From: Candidatus Woesearchaeota archaeon
GTDB lineage: Archaea > Nanobdellota > Nanobdellia > Woesearchaeales > BM511
DNA: 42,041 nucleotides
Direction of reading: 5' to 3'
Assembly (NCBI GenBank): GCA_018221135.1
Contig: JAAOYB010000002.1
Location: 1 to 42,041 of the forward strand
How positions within the stretch are numbered: position 1 is the stretch's first letter; the number at the start of each line of letters is the position of its first letter. Below, one piece after another: positions 9,702 through 18,869 of the stretch. The notes under the pieces are model-generated. The model was not told the origin of the DNA. It did no database searches and saw only the letters and a program-made list of their open reading frames with translations. The translations under genes were made by a program, and so were the position numbers.

Positions 9702-10031
9702 TTGGGTAATCATAAAAGGCATGTTAATATTTTTGAGAGAATAGTTTTGATAGTCGCGTTCAGCGTTGGCGTAATCGGATTCTTTATGATAAGCACTGCT
9801 TCGACTACTAATCAATGGCTTGAACTAATCGCGATTTTTACTTGGCTTAGCCTCATATTCTTAATGATACTCGCAGCTACTAACGAAGACGTAAAAGAAG
9901 AATTAGGAGTTATCATAAAAGAACACATCGAAGAAACAAAAGTCATAAAAGAACTCAATTATGATCTTCTAAGCGAGAACAAATTACTAAGAGATGATCT
10001 TAGAAAAATACTCAAAATAGACAAAAAATAA
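9702..10031 (+). CDS. Small membrane protein with two TMs and a C-terminal helical tail
   Basis: TTG start preceded by gaggtggg; two hydrophobic stretches, then a charged helix. Confidence 0.55.
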   Translation: MGNHKRHVNIFERIVLIVAFSVGVIGFFMISTASTTNQWLELIAIFTWLSLIFLMILAATNEDVKEELGVIIKEHIEETKVIKELNYDLLSENKLLRDDLRKILKIDKK

Positions 10032-10033
10032 AC

Positions 10034-10279
10034 TTATTTACTTCTCTTTTTTTTTAGGAATAGTGGGATCGCGTAGTGAGAATTGCATGTCTTGCCTGTT
10101 TTTTTTATTCTTGAGCCGCAAAAAAAGTTGTCAAAACACACCAGTGCCATGAGGAAAGTTACTAAGCTTGTCAAAAATTTTTGTTTCAAAAAAAGTATTG
10201 GTGTTAATATCAGCATTAGCATTCCTAGTATTCCATACAGACTTGTTTCGATTATGTACGCCTTATATGATTTGCTCAT
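10034..10279 (-). CDS. Small hypothetical membrane protein
   Basis: 81-aa ORF with two hydrophobic segments filling the gap before argS. Confidence 0.35.
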   Translation of the reverse strand: MSKSYKAYIIETSLYGILGMLMLILTPILFLKQKFLTSLVTFLMALVCFDNFFCGSRIKKTGKTCNSHYAIPLFLKKKRSK

Positions 10280-10327
10280 TTTATGAGTTATTTTTATAAA
10301 GTCCTACTTATATCTTTATTGCTTAAG

Positions 10328-11995
10328 ATGACCAAAATCGTTAGTCACGTACTCAGAGTCTTAAAAAAAGCAGGGGTTAAGAACCCAATCTTAGAAGTCC
10401 CCCCTGATGATAGGTTTGGGGATTACGCTTTTGGATGCTTTATACTTTCTAAGGAGTTAAGAAAAGCGCCGAATCAAATAGCTGTTGACTTAGAAAAAAA
10501 AGTAAGATCAGATGATGTTATAGAAGGGGTTAAAGTTGTTGGTCCATACCTTAATTTCTTTATTAAAAAAGAAGTTTTTCTTGAAAGCCTCAAAACGAGC
10601 GGTGTGACTAAGAATACTAAACCTGAAAAAGTCGTGGTAGAGTACAGCAGTCCTAACACTAACAAACCACTTCACCTAGGACACGTGAGAAACATAGTAT
10701 TAGGCGAGAGCACTTCAAGGCTTTTAGAAGAAGTTGGTAATAAGGTCATAAGGTCATGTCTTGTTAATGATAGAGGAATCCATATATCTAAGAGCATGCT
10801 AGCATACCAAAAATGGGGTGATGAGAGGAACCCTGATAAGAAAACTGATCATTTCGTTGGGGATTGGTATGTTCGCTACAACAAAGAAGCAGAGAAGAAT
10901 CCTGATTTAGAAGAAGAAGCTTTCGAGTTACTCCGAAAGTGGGAAGCAGGAGATAAAAAGGTTGTTACTTTATGGAAGAAGATGAACTCTTGGGTTTACA
11001 AAGGATTCGATGAGACCTACAAAAAACTAGGTATTATTTTTGATAAGACTTATTATGAGAGCGACCATTTTAGTAGCGGAAAAGAAATAGTAAAGAACGC
11101 GTTGAGTAAGAAAATATTTGTTCTTGATGACAAAAAAAACATAACGGTTCCTTTATCTAAGTATGGTTTTGATAATGACAAAGTAGTTCTTCGAGCTGAT
11201 GGCACAGGGGTTTACTTAACCCAAGACATCTACTTGGCTAAGAAGAAGTTGGATGATTACAAGTATGATAAATCAATATACGTCGTTGGGTCTGAGCAAA
11301 AACTTCACTTCGAGCAGTTATTTAAGACACTCGACTTATTAGGATTGGTTAAGACTAAGGACTTGTTTCACTTATCGTATGGCTTGGTGTATTTGCCAGA
11401 TGGCAAGATGAAGTCAAGAGAAGGCGTCGTTGTAGATGCTGATGACATAATAAGCGAGATGACGTCTTTGGCTGTTGAGGAGATTAATAAGAGGCACAAA
11501 TTATCAAAAGCAGAAGTTGATAGGCGCGCTGATATTATTGGTTTGGCTGCTTTGAAGTTCTTTATCTTAAAACACGACCCTTTAAAAGACATGACGTACG
11601 ACCCTAAAGAAAGTATATCGTTCGAGGGTGAGACTGGTCCTTACATTCAATACTCATACGCGCGCATCAAGAGCATATTAAGAAAAGCAAAAATATCAAA
11701 AGACGTGGTTCCTAAGAGTTTTAGCAGTGTTAGTTACAAAGAATATGTTTTGGCAAAGAAACTCTTAGAGTTTAGTGAAGTAGTAAGTTACGCTGCTAGT
11801 AATCTTAAGCCAAGCAGTGTTGCTAGGTACTTAATAGACTTAGCACAAATCTTTAACACTTTTTACATTAATCATAGGATTCTTGGCGAAGAAAAAAGTG
11901 TGTATGACAAAAGAATTTTTCTGATACAAAAAACTGCTGGTGTCTTAAAAGAAGGGTTATCTTTGCTTGGGGTAAGTGTTCTTGAAGAAATGTGA
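10328..11995 (+). CDS. argS: Arginyl-tRNA synthetase
   Basis: VEYSSPNTNKPLHLGHVRNIVLGES (HIGH signature), KMKSREGVVVDADDII (KMSK-like), C-terminal DALR region; start trimmed to MTKIVSH. Confidence 0.96.
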   Translation: MTKIVSHVLRVLKKAGVKNPILEVPPDDRFGDYAFGCFILSKELRKAPNQIAVDLEKKVRSDDVIEGVKVVGPYLNFFIKKEVFLESLKTSGVTKNTKPEKVVVEYSSPNTNKPLHLGHVRNIVLGESTSRLLEEVGNKVIRSCLVNDRGIHISKSMLAYQKWGDERNPDKKTDHFVGDWYVRYNKEAEKNPDLEEEAFELLRKWEAGDKKVVTLWKKMNSWVYKGFDETYKKLGIIFDKTYYESDHFSSGKEIVKNALSKKIFVLDDKKNITVPLSKYGFDNDKVVLRADGTGVYLTQDIYLAKKKLDDYKYDKSIYVVGSEQKLHFEQLFKTLDLLGLVKTKDLFHLSYGLVYLPDGKMKSREGVVVDADDIISEMTSLAVEEINKRHKLSKAEVDRRADIIGLAALKFFILKHDPLKDMTYDPKESISFEGETGPYIQYSYARIKSILRKAKISKDVVPKSFSSVSYKEYVLAKKLLEFSEVVSYAASNLKPSSVARYLIDLAQIFNTFYINHRILGEEKSVYDKRIFLIQKTAGVLKEGLSLLGVSVLEEM

Positions 11996-12000
11996 ATGTT

Positions 12001-12738
12001 TTAGTTTCTTAGGTTTTTCCAAAGTCTTGGCACTGCGTAGTTTGCTAATTCTTTAAGGTTTATTATGTCTTCTTCGTTGTACTTAACTAATAGGTTAAGA
12101 TAGTCTTCGTCTCCGGTCTTCTCATATTTCTTCCATAGTCTTACTGCTTCGTACCCGCTCATCCCTTGTACTTCATCTGCTCTAGTGATCTTGAGTTCTT
12201 CCTCGATTCTTTTTAGTCCGCCTCTCAACCCTATTTTTTGACAGACGTATCTAAGGTCCATGTGAAGATGGTTATCAAAGTTTATGTCGTATTCTCTTGC
12301 TAGGATAGGCAAGTCAAAGCATTGGCCGTTAAAAGTGATTATCATCTTGTACTTGTCAAGTTCTCTTTGGAGTCTTTTTTTGAACAAGGTCTGGTTTTTT
12401 ACAAATATTTGGGTGTTTAAGCCATCAAAGAGCCCCACTATTGTGGTGTTGCCTCTAAAACTAGTTGTTTCGATATCTAAGAAGACAATGTCTTCTTTAA
12501 AGTAATCATATAACCTCCAATGCTCAGAAGGCTTAAGTGTCTTTGTAAAAAAGGTTTGATCACAATTAAGAAGCGCTTCTCTTGCTTTTATTATCTGCGT
12601 TTTGTGATAATCAAAACTCTTTGTTAGCGCCTCATCACTATTTTGGAAGACGTTCCAGTCAAGTATTCCTTTTTGCCAAAGAGTGAGTTCTTTATCCTTA
12701 CTTATTTTGTCTAAGAAAATAAAGCTTTGACGAATCAT
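12001..12738 (-). CDS. RNase H-like / DEDD 3'-5' exonuclease (YprB-type ribonuclease H-like domain)
   Basis: IVFLDIETTSFRGNTTIVGL, IITFNGQCFDLPILARE, YNEEDIINLKEL. Confidence 0.8.
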   Translation of the reverse strand: MIRQSFIFLDKISKDKELTLWQKGILDWNVFQNSDEALTKSFDYHKTQIIKAREALLNCDQTFFTKTLKPSEHWRLYDYFKEDIVFLDIETTSFRGNTTIVGLFDGLNTQIFVKNQTLFKKRLQRELDKYKMIITFNGQCFDLPILAREYDINFDNHLHMDLRYVCQKIGLRGGLKRIEEELKITRADEVQGMSGYEAVRLWKKYEKTGDEDYLNLLVKYNEEDIINLKELANYAVPRLWKNLRN

Positions 12739-12858
12739 AAAAAAATTAAGGGGGTGGGTGGTTTATATTTTTTACTAATTTCTTTTTTTAAAAGCGCAAT
12801 TCTTAAATAAAGCTTGCTTGTTCTTTTTGATTACAAAAATATTTTTGGGAGTTGGTAA

Positions 12859-13290
12859 ATGATGGTTAAAAAAGGAGATAAAGTGCGTGTTGAATACGAA
12901 GGAACATTTGAGGATGGAGAAGTTTTTGATAGCAGCAAGAACCACGGAAAACCACTTGAGTTCGAACTAGGCGCAAAACAAGTCATTCCTGGTTTTGAGA
13001 GCGCAATAGAAGAGATGAAGGTTGGCGAAGAAAAAAGTATTAAGATAGAGTCAAAAGATGGGTACGGAGAAGTTAACGCTCAACTAATCCAAAAAGTCCC
13101 AAAAGAACACTTACCTAAAGACCAAGAAGTAAAAGAGGGAATGATGTTAGCAGTAGGATTGCCTAACGGGCAACAAATACCTGCGAGGGTCAGCCAAGTC
13201 AGTGACAAAGAGGTTACTCTTGACTTAAACCACCCATTAGCTGGTAAGACTCTTAATTTTAAGTTAAAACTATTAGAGATAGTAAAATAA
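12859..13290 (+). CDS. FKBP-type peptidyl-prolyl cis-trans isomerase (SlyD-like)
   Basis: KGDKVRVEYEGTFEDGEVFDSS, VIPGFESAIEEMKVGEEKSI, DLNHPLAGKTLNF. Confidence 0.93.
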   Translation: MMVKKGDKVRVEYEGTFEDGEVFDSSKNHGKPLEFELGAKQVIPGFESAIEEMKVGEEKSIKIESKDGYGEVNAQLIQKVPKEHLPKDQEVKEGMMLAVGLPNGQQIPARVSQVSDKEVTLDLNHPLAGKTLNFKLKLLEIVK

Positions 13291-13315
13291 AACTCTTTTT
13301 TTCTTATTATATTAT

Positions 13316-13546
13316 TTATTTCTTTTTTTTGTGAAAAGTTGTTAAGTAGAGGTGCGCAACTAATAGTAGTGCCAGGGGGATTATTAGTTTTTCGTGAATA
13401 ATAAAACTTCTTGCTTTAGTTAATAACCCAAAAGTCATTGCTTCTACTATTCTGTACTTTGTTATGCCATACCCTGTTAATATGTAAAGTATTACTATGC
13501 CTAGCATGGTCCAACTCAAAACTTTTCTTGTTTTTACAACATCCAT
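13316..13546 (-). CDS. Small membrane protein, possible cytochrome b-like partner of the adjacent molybdoenzyme
   Basis: Two TM helices with single His residues; 2-nt spacing to the 13549-14217 gene. Confidence 0.5.
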   Translation of the reverse strand: MDVVKTRKVLSWTMLGIVILYILTGYGITKYRIVEAMTFGLLTKARSFIIHEKLIIPLALLLVAHLYLTTFHKKKK

Positions 13547-13548
13547 TT

Positions 13549-14217
13549 TTAGTTTCCTATAAATCTTTTGTCTAGGTCTCCTGTGTTTGAATATCCTCTG
13601 CTCTCCCAGAAACCCTCGTAATCCTCGTCGTCGGATAACTCGATTTTAGTTATCCATTTTATCCATTTATACCCCCACTTAGTCTCTGCTACTAATTGGA
13701 ATGGGAATCCTCGCTCTGGAATGATTGTGGCGTTGTTCATCATATAAGCCATTAATATATCGTTTTCTGTTACGTATTCTAATGGGAAACTCGTTGAGTA
13801 CCCGTCGTACGCGTATAAGATTATGGTGTTCGCTTCAGGTTTTATATCATTTTGTTCTAATAATTCTCTTAATAGGATGCCTCGCCACAAAATCTTCGCG
13901 CTCCAGCCCTCGACGCAGTTTAGCTGCACGACTTTCTCATAACTCTCAAAACCGTTAATTACTTCGTCGTACGTGTACGTTGTTGGATTGTTTACTAACC
14001 CAACTATTTCTAATTCGTAGTTTGAGATGTTTATTAGTTGTGGTCCTTTTATGCTGTTTTCTCTAAAAGCATGTATTGAATCAAGTCGCTCTCCTTTGTA
14101 CTCACGCACTTCTACGACGTTGAGAGTCTTAATGGTTTGTTGACTTTGACACGAAACCACAAATAGTAGGGTGGTTAGTAATAATAAGAGTATAAGAGTT
14201 CTTTTCATGACTAACAA
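13549..14217 (-). CDS. Sulfite-oxidase/YedY-type molybdopterin-binding lipoprotein
   Basis: Lipobox TTLLFVVSC; QLNCVEGWSAKILWRGILLRELL, DGYSTSFPLEY, GFPFQLVAETKWGYKWIKWITKIEL. Confidence 0.85.
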   Translation of the reverse strand: MLVMKRTLILLLLLTTLLFVVSCQSQQTIKTLNVVEVREYKGERLDSIHAFRENSIKGPQLINISNYELEIVGLVNNPTTYTYDEVINGFESYEKVVQLNCVEGWSAKILWRGILLRELLEQNDIKPEANTIILYAYDGYSTSFPLEYVTENDILMAYMMNNATIIPERGFPFQLVAETKWGYKWIKWITKIELSDDEDYEGFWESRGYSNTGDLDKRFIGN

Positions 14218-14296
14218 TTATCTTTTCTTTCTTTTATAACCTTTTTCCTTTATGATTAATTTTATAAGTATTCTAGAACTCCCCCCTTTTTTTATA

Positions 14297-14734
14297 ATGA
14301 TTGAAGTCGTAGGGTTTGAGAGAGGCGTAGAAAAAGTAGTTGACACTGTTTTATCTTCAGGGGAGACGCCTAGCTTGGTTAGTATTCATGGATTCCCAAA
14401 TAATGGCAAGACTCAGCTAAGAAGCACTGCTCGTAACAAATTATTTGATAAGGGAGTGATGGGATGGGTTGGTATGTGCGGGGACTCTTTAGATAGCCTT
14501 ACTCGTTACGATGAAGAACCTTCTTTTTACTTGATTGAAGACTTATACTACACCTCCATGGTTCAAAGATACACAACAAAACATTTTGGGAGACTCCCTG
14601 AATTATCGATTTTTATAACAAAAAAATTTGATATGGTAACTGTCTCCCCTCTAATAAAAGAATTAATACTCGCAGAGGTGTACGGCCTCATCATTGAGAA
14701 CCCTTCTGCAGTTGTTAAGAATCCTCATTGGTGA
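14297..14734 (+). CDS. Putative P-loop NTPase / uridine-kinase-like
   Basis: Walker A-like GFPNNGKT; Walker B-like FYLIEDL. Confidence 0.4.
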   Translation: MIEVVGFERGVEKVVDTVLSSGETPSLVSIHGFPNNGKTQLRSTARNKLFDKGVMGWVGMCGDSLDSLTRYDEEPSFYLIEDLYYTSMVQRYTTKHFGRLPELSIFITKKFDMVTVSPLIKELILAEVYGLIIENPSAVVKNPHW

Positions 14735-14772
14735 ATAATTTTATATAGTACAAAAAACAAATATTTTTTTAT

Positions 14773-15024
14773 ATGGTAAGCGACAACAAATTTTTGAGTA
14801 TAGCTTTTGTGATGATAGCTCTTAGCGGCGCAGTACAAGCAATAGCAAGTTTTAGGAATTTTACGTACAGAATTGCTAGTCCGTGGGAGAAGTTCGCCTT
14901 CTTCTTAGTACTATTAATTGTGCTGATAATATTCGTCCTCGGAGCTCTTAGTGTTAAAGAATTAAAAAAAATAATTACTTTTTTAGTTTTGAGACTAAGA
15001 TTACTTATTGTATTTGTAGTCTAA
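14773..15024 (+). CDS. Small membrane protein
   Basis: Hydrophobic 83-aa ORF. Confidence 0.45.
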   Translation: MVSDNKFLSIAFVMIALSGAVQAIASFRNFTYRIASPWEKFAFFLVLLIVLIIFVLGALSVKELKKIITFLVLRLRLLIVFVV

Positions 15025-15354
15025 AAAGAATAAAAAACTAATTATTAGTAAAGGCAGGCTTAGTATCAGAAAGCTTGCTATGTCTTTGTACGTGTTAAAA
15101 AATATTGTGAAAATAAGCGCTATTCCTAGAAACGCGACACTAGCGATTTTTGGGTGTTTCCAAACAAGAAACAAAATCAAGCCTAAAAGTATGCTAGGTG
15201 TGAGGTGCATTAGCAAGGCCATCACTAATTCTATAGAGGAATAACTCTCACTGAAGACGTCGAGTGCGAATACGCTGATAAAAGCGATGAATAACAACAC
15301 AATACTTCTTGGAGTCCAAAACAAGACTTTTCCCTTAGTTTTTTTAGAAATCAT
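15001..15354 (-). CDS. Polytopic membrane protein, unknown
   Basis: Three to four TM segments, 3 nt from the next gene. Confidence 0.5.
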   Translation of the reverse strand: MISKKTKGKVLFWTPRSIVLLFIAFISVFALDVFSESYSSIELVMALLMHLTPSILLGLILFLVWKHPKIASVAFLGIALIFTIFFNTYKDIASFLILSLPLLIISFLFFLDYKYNK

Positions 15355-15357
15355 TTC

Positions 15358-15765
15358 TTAATCATCAGTGTTTTGGTGGAATTCTTCAAAAGCAGGGATT
15401 AATGTGTAATCCTCGATTACTAATCTGTTTTTTATCTTGAAACTAAAATCTTTTACTTGGTCTAATAATTTACCGGTTAGGATCCCATCGTTTTTTATTG
15501 CTTTATTTAGGCATTTCTGAACGTCTTTCTCTAGTTTTATCATGAGTCTATAGAAGCTTTTGCCTAATTCTTGGAATTCTTTGTGTTTAGAATTGCAAAG
15601 CGCGGGGTATAAGATTTCGTTCTCGGCGACTAAGTGCTCGCTTATCTTTCCTCTAAGCTCAATAACTTTCTTCCTATTACTCTTACTCTTAGGGTATTTA
15701 GTTATGTAATCGAATAATTCCATTATTCTTTTGTGTTCTTGCATTAATTCTTCTATATACACCAC
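15358..15765 (-). CDS. Hemerythrin HHE cation-binding domain protein
   Basis: EEL(M)QEHKRIMELFDY, HLVAENEILYPAL, VIEDYTLIPAFEEFH. Confidence 0.75.
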   Translation of the reverse strand: MVYIEELMQEHKRIMELFDYITKYPKSKSNRKKVIELRGKISEHLVAENEILYPALCNSKHKEFQELGKSFYRLMIKLEKDVQKCLNKAIKNDGILTGKLLDQVKDFSFKIKNRLVIEDYTLIPAFEEFHQNTDD

Positions 15766-15819
15766 TCTAATTTTTTCTTATGAGAAATAAGCTTTATAAA
15801 TTTTTTGTATTATTCTATA

Positions 15820-16506
15820 TTAATGTAGTTGTTTTCTTATTTTTGAGACGTATCTTTGCAGTAAGTTGCTTGGACTCCTTGTTTTTTTAGAATGAGCTTT
15901 GTCTAATGCTTCGTATCTTTTCTCAACGCCTTGCGCCATCCTCATGTACTCGCTAGCTTTTTCTGGGTTGTTAGACGCCATTTGGATAAGAGATGCGTAT
16001 AGCTTTGCCTCTGCGTCGAGCTCGGTGAAAAGCCTTCCCTTACTAAACGTCGATGTGTTTTGGGTGTCTGCGTGGATGTGCTCATGACTCAATGCTAAGT
16101 ACATAGCAGCAACGCTATTAATACCTGCTTCTCTTGATAACTGCTTATAATTAGCGTCTTTTTGGTCGCTTACACCAACACGTTTTTCTACTGGGTTAAC
16201 ATACGCGGCGGCGTGTCTGAGTAACTTGTTAACCTCGATTTTCTCGAATTTATTAATGTTTGAGTATCCTAAGTCACTTGTTGCTTTTCTAAAATCATCG
16301 TAGAAATCTGAGTCGTAGTATTGGTTTAGGTCTTCTTGGAAACCTCTTCCTACTTTTGTTAATTCATCAATGGTTTTGTTACCTGTCTCCTTGGGTAGTT
16401 CTTCGCTTCTCTCTGCTTGTAAGACTACTGGTTCAAACCCATTCTTTGTTGGGATAACCCCCACACTAGCGTCCAAGTAAGAACTAATCGCTCTTTCTAA
16501 ACCCAT
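15820..16506 (-). CDS. Hypothetical protein with HExxH-like motif (possible minimal zincin)
   Basis: ALSHEHIHAD followed by ELDAEAKLYASL. Confidence 0.5.
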   Translation of the reverse strand: MGLERAISSYLDASVGVIPTKNGFEPVVLQAERSEELPKETGNKTIDELTKVGRGFQEDLNQYYDSDFYDDFRKATSDLGYSNINKFEKIEVNKLLRHAAAYVNPVEKRVGVSDQKDANYKQLSREAGINSVAAMYLALSHEHIHADTQNTSTFSKGRLFTELDAEAKLYASLIQMASNNPEKASEYMRMAQGVEKRYEALDKAHSKKTRSPSNLLQRYVSKIRKQLH

Positions 16507-16581
16507 AAATATTAGTTGTGAGGGAGTATTATAAAAACTTAACGCTTAAATTTATTAATAAAACCAGTATTCCTTCTCTTT

Positions 16582-16902
16582 ATGGTTAAAGAATTAGGTT
16601 GTAAGTACAAACATGACTGCGTAGTCAAAAAAGAAATGGATTTCTATGTGGGGAAGGGTTTAAAGCCAATCAGACACATAAATATTTGCGAGTACAGTCT
16701 AAGAAGCGAGTTGGACCTCGGCGAGTGCGATGTCTATGACACCGTAAATTACCTTCATTTAGGAATAGTTAAGTTAATCGCAGAGAAAGCACAAGACGCT
16801 TTAAGAGGTCTGTCAGGATTAGCGATGCAGCTAGCAGATGCGAGTAATAAAATAGCTGCAGAACAAGCAATGATAGAAAAAAAAGGTAATACTGAACAAT
16901 AA
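16582..16902 (+). CDS. Hypothetical small protein with four N-terminal cysteines (possible metal binding)
   Basis: CKYKHDC ... CEYSLRSELDLGEC. Confidence 0.5.
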   Translation: MVKELGCKYKHDCVVKKEMDFYVGKGLKPIRHINICEYSLRSELDLGECDVYDTVNYLHLGIVKLIAEKAQDALRGLSGLAMQLADASNKIAAEQAMIEKKGNTEQ

Positions 16903-16969
16903 AACTTTTTTTTATTACTGCGGAGTTTTTCTAAAAGTTTATAAAGCATGCATTAAATATTATTTTATT

Positions 16970-17353
16970 ATGAAAACTATATCGGTTAGAAAAAAGATTT
17001 TGTTAGTAGAAGATTCGTTTGCTACGGCTAGCGCTGTGAAGATCTTGCTTGAATCAAAAGATTACTATGTTGAATACGCGCATAACGGGCAGAAGGCTTT
17101 AGAATTAATAAAAGTCGAGGATTATAATCTTATATTGCTTGATTTGATGATGCCAGAAGTAACAGGGATGGATGTCTTAAAAGTGTTAAAGGAAAATGAG
17201 AAAACAAAAAACATACCTGTTATTATAATAACTGCTAGGATGGACTTGCTAAAATGGGAAGCTATCACAAAGCAAGCAAACGAGATTATCAGAAAACCAT
17301 TTGATAACGCCGCGTTACTAGCAAGCATAGAAAAATACTTAAACAACACATAA
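16970..17353 (+). CDS. Stand-alone response regulator receiver domain
   Basis: ILLVEDS, LILLDLMMPEVTGMDVL, VIIITA, IRKPF. Confidence 0.93.
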   Translation: MKTISVRKKILLVEDSFATASAVKILLESKDYYVEYAHNGQKALELIKVEDYNLILLDLMMPEVTGMDVLKVLKENEKTKNIPVIIITARMDLLKWEAITKQANEIIRKPFDNAALLASIEKYLNNT

Positions 17354-17380
17354 AAAAAAAATTCATTGTTTTAAAAAAAA

Positions 17381-18868
17381 ATGAGGTTGTCAAAAAAACT
17401 TAATTTATTAGTTATTATACCAATTATTATATACTCTTTAATCATCGGTGTTATGTCTTACACTCTTTCTTATAACATATTACTTGAAGAAAAAAAAATC
17501 GAAGCTAGAACTGTTATGGACTTCTACATTGATGAAGTAACTCCTTATCTTATACAAGAAGATTGGGAGCGAGTTGAGTTTATCACTAATAACTTAATAA
17601 GCAACACAAGGGTGCTTGAATCATCTTTAGTAAACTCTGAAGGTGAAAAAATCTTTGAATACCTGAAAGAAGGATATGTTGACGATCACGCTTTTTGTGA
17701 TGAGGCAAAAGATAAAGCATTAATCACTAAAACGCATTGCGTAGGGGTAAGCAGAGATAAAATATTAGTCTTTGTTGAACCATTAAAAGTAAACAACAAA
17801 GATAATTATTTGATAATTGAATACTCAATAAGTGATATGTATGTTCTTCTAACAGAGATCATGACATATTTCTGTATAGTTACACTAATATTAGCGGTTA
17901 CTCTTTTCGTCTTTGGAAATAGGACTGCAAAGAAAATCTCAACGCCGATAAATAAGATTAAGGACTTCGCACATAACATAAGTTCAGGTGGCTTTGATGC
18001 CAAGCCTATCCCTATAGGAAGAAAAGAGATTTTTGAGATAAGAGAGCTCGCATTGGAGCTTGAGATTATGAGAGAAGAACTCATAAAAACAACAAGTGAT
18101 TTAAAAGACGAACTAAAAGCTGAGAAGTCTGCTAAAAACGAATTAGAAAAAGCGTATAATAAACTAAAAGAATTAGACACATTAAAAGATGAGTTCTTAG
18201 CAAACATAAGCCACGAGCTCAAAACCCCTCTAACAAATATTAAGTCATTCAACCAATTAATAAAGGATGAAGTACTAGGTCCTATCGGCAAAAAGCAAAA
18301 AGACGCTCTTGTGATGACTTTGCATAGCATTGACGAATTAACAGAGTTAATCAACAGCATCTTGAGCGTTACTAGTTACGAAAAACAAAAAGTTCATTTC
18401 GACCTAAGAAAAGAAGACCTAAACTTATTGCTAAAAAAAGCAGTGAAGAAATACTCTCACCAAATAGAAAAAATAGGGGGGAAGTTGAAACTAGACATCA
18501 AATTAGATGACAAAAAAATATTATTAGATAAATCTAAGATTTCAGAAGTATTACAAAACCTAATTAGTAACTCCATAAAATACAAAGACAGGAAAAAAAA
18601 GTTAGTATTAGAAATAAGTGCTAAGAGCACGCTAAAAAACGCTTTGATAACAATTAAGGATAATGGCATCGGCATACACGCAAAGAATCATTTTAAGATA
18701 TTCGAAAAATTCTTCCAAGTAGACGAATCATATTCACGAACAGTGCAAGGGTTAGGTATAGGGTTATTCTTAGTTAAGAAAATAATAGAAGAACATAAAG
18801 GAGAGATAAGTGTTAGTTCAAAACTTGGGGTAGGAACGATTTTTACGATAATCTTGCCTTACAAATAG
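17381..18868 (+). CDS. Membrane sensor histidine kinase (two TM, HAMP-like, HisKA, HATPase_c)
   Basis: DEFLANISHELKTPLTNI (H-box), NLISNSIKY (N-box), DNGIGI, GLGIGLFLVKKIIEEHKG. Confidence 0.95.
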   Translation: MRLSKKLNLLVIIPIIIYSLIIGVMSYTLSYNILLEEKKIEARTVMDFYIDEVTPYLIQEDWERVEFITNNLISNTRVLESSLVNSEGEKIFEYLKEGYVDDHAFCDEAKDKALITKTHCVGVSRDKILVFVEPLKVNNKDNYLIIEYSISDMYVLLTEIMTYFCIVTLILAVTLFVFGNRTAKKISTPINKIKDFAHNISSGGFDAKPIPIGRKEIFEIRELALELEIMREELIKTTSDLKDELKAEKSAKNELEKAYNKLKELDTLKDEFLANISHELKTPLTNIKSFNQLIKDEVLGPIGKKQKDALVMTLHSIDELTELINSILSVTSYEKQKVHFDLRKEDLNLLLKKAVKKYSHQIEKIGGKLKLDIKLDDKKILLDKSKISEVLQNLISNSIKYKDRKKKLVLEISAKSTLKNALITIKDNGIGIHAKNHFKIFEKFFQVDESYSRTVQGLGIGLFLVKKIIEEHKGEISVSSKLGVGTIFTIILPYK

Positions 18869-18869
18869 T

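Noticed and set aside
17806-18360. 184-aa minus-strand ORF opposite the histidine kinase
   Set aside because: Antisense to a strong HisKA/HATPase gene; Ser/Leu-rich composition typical of reverse-complement artefact.
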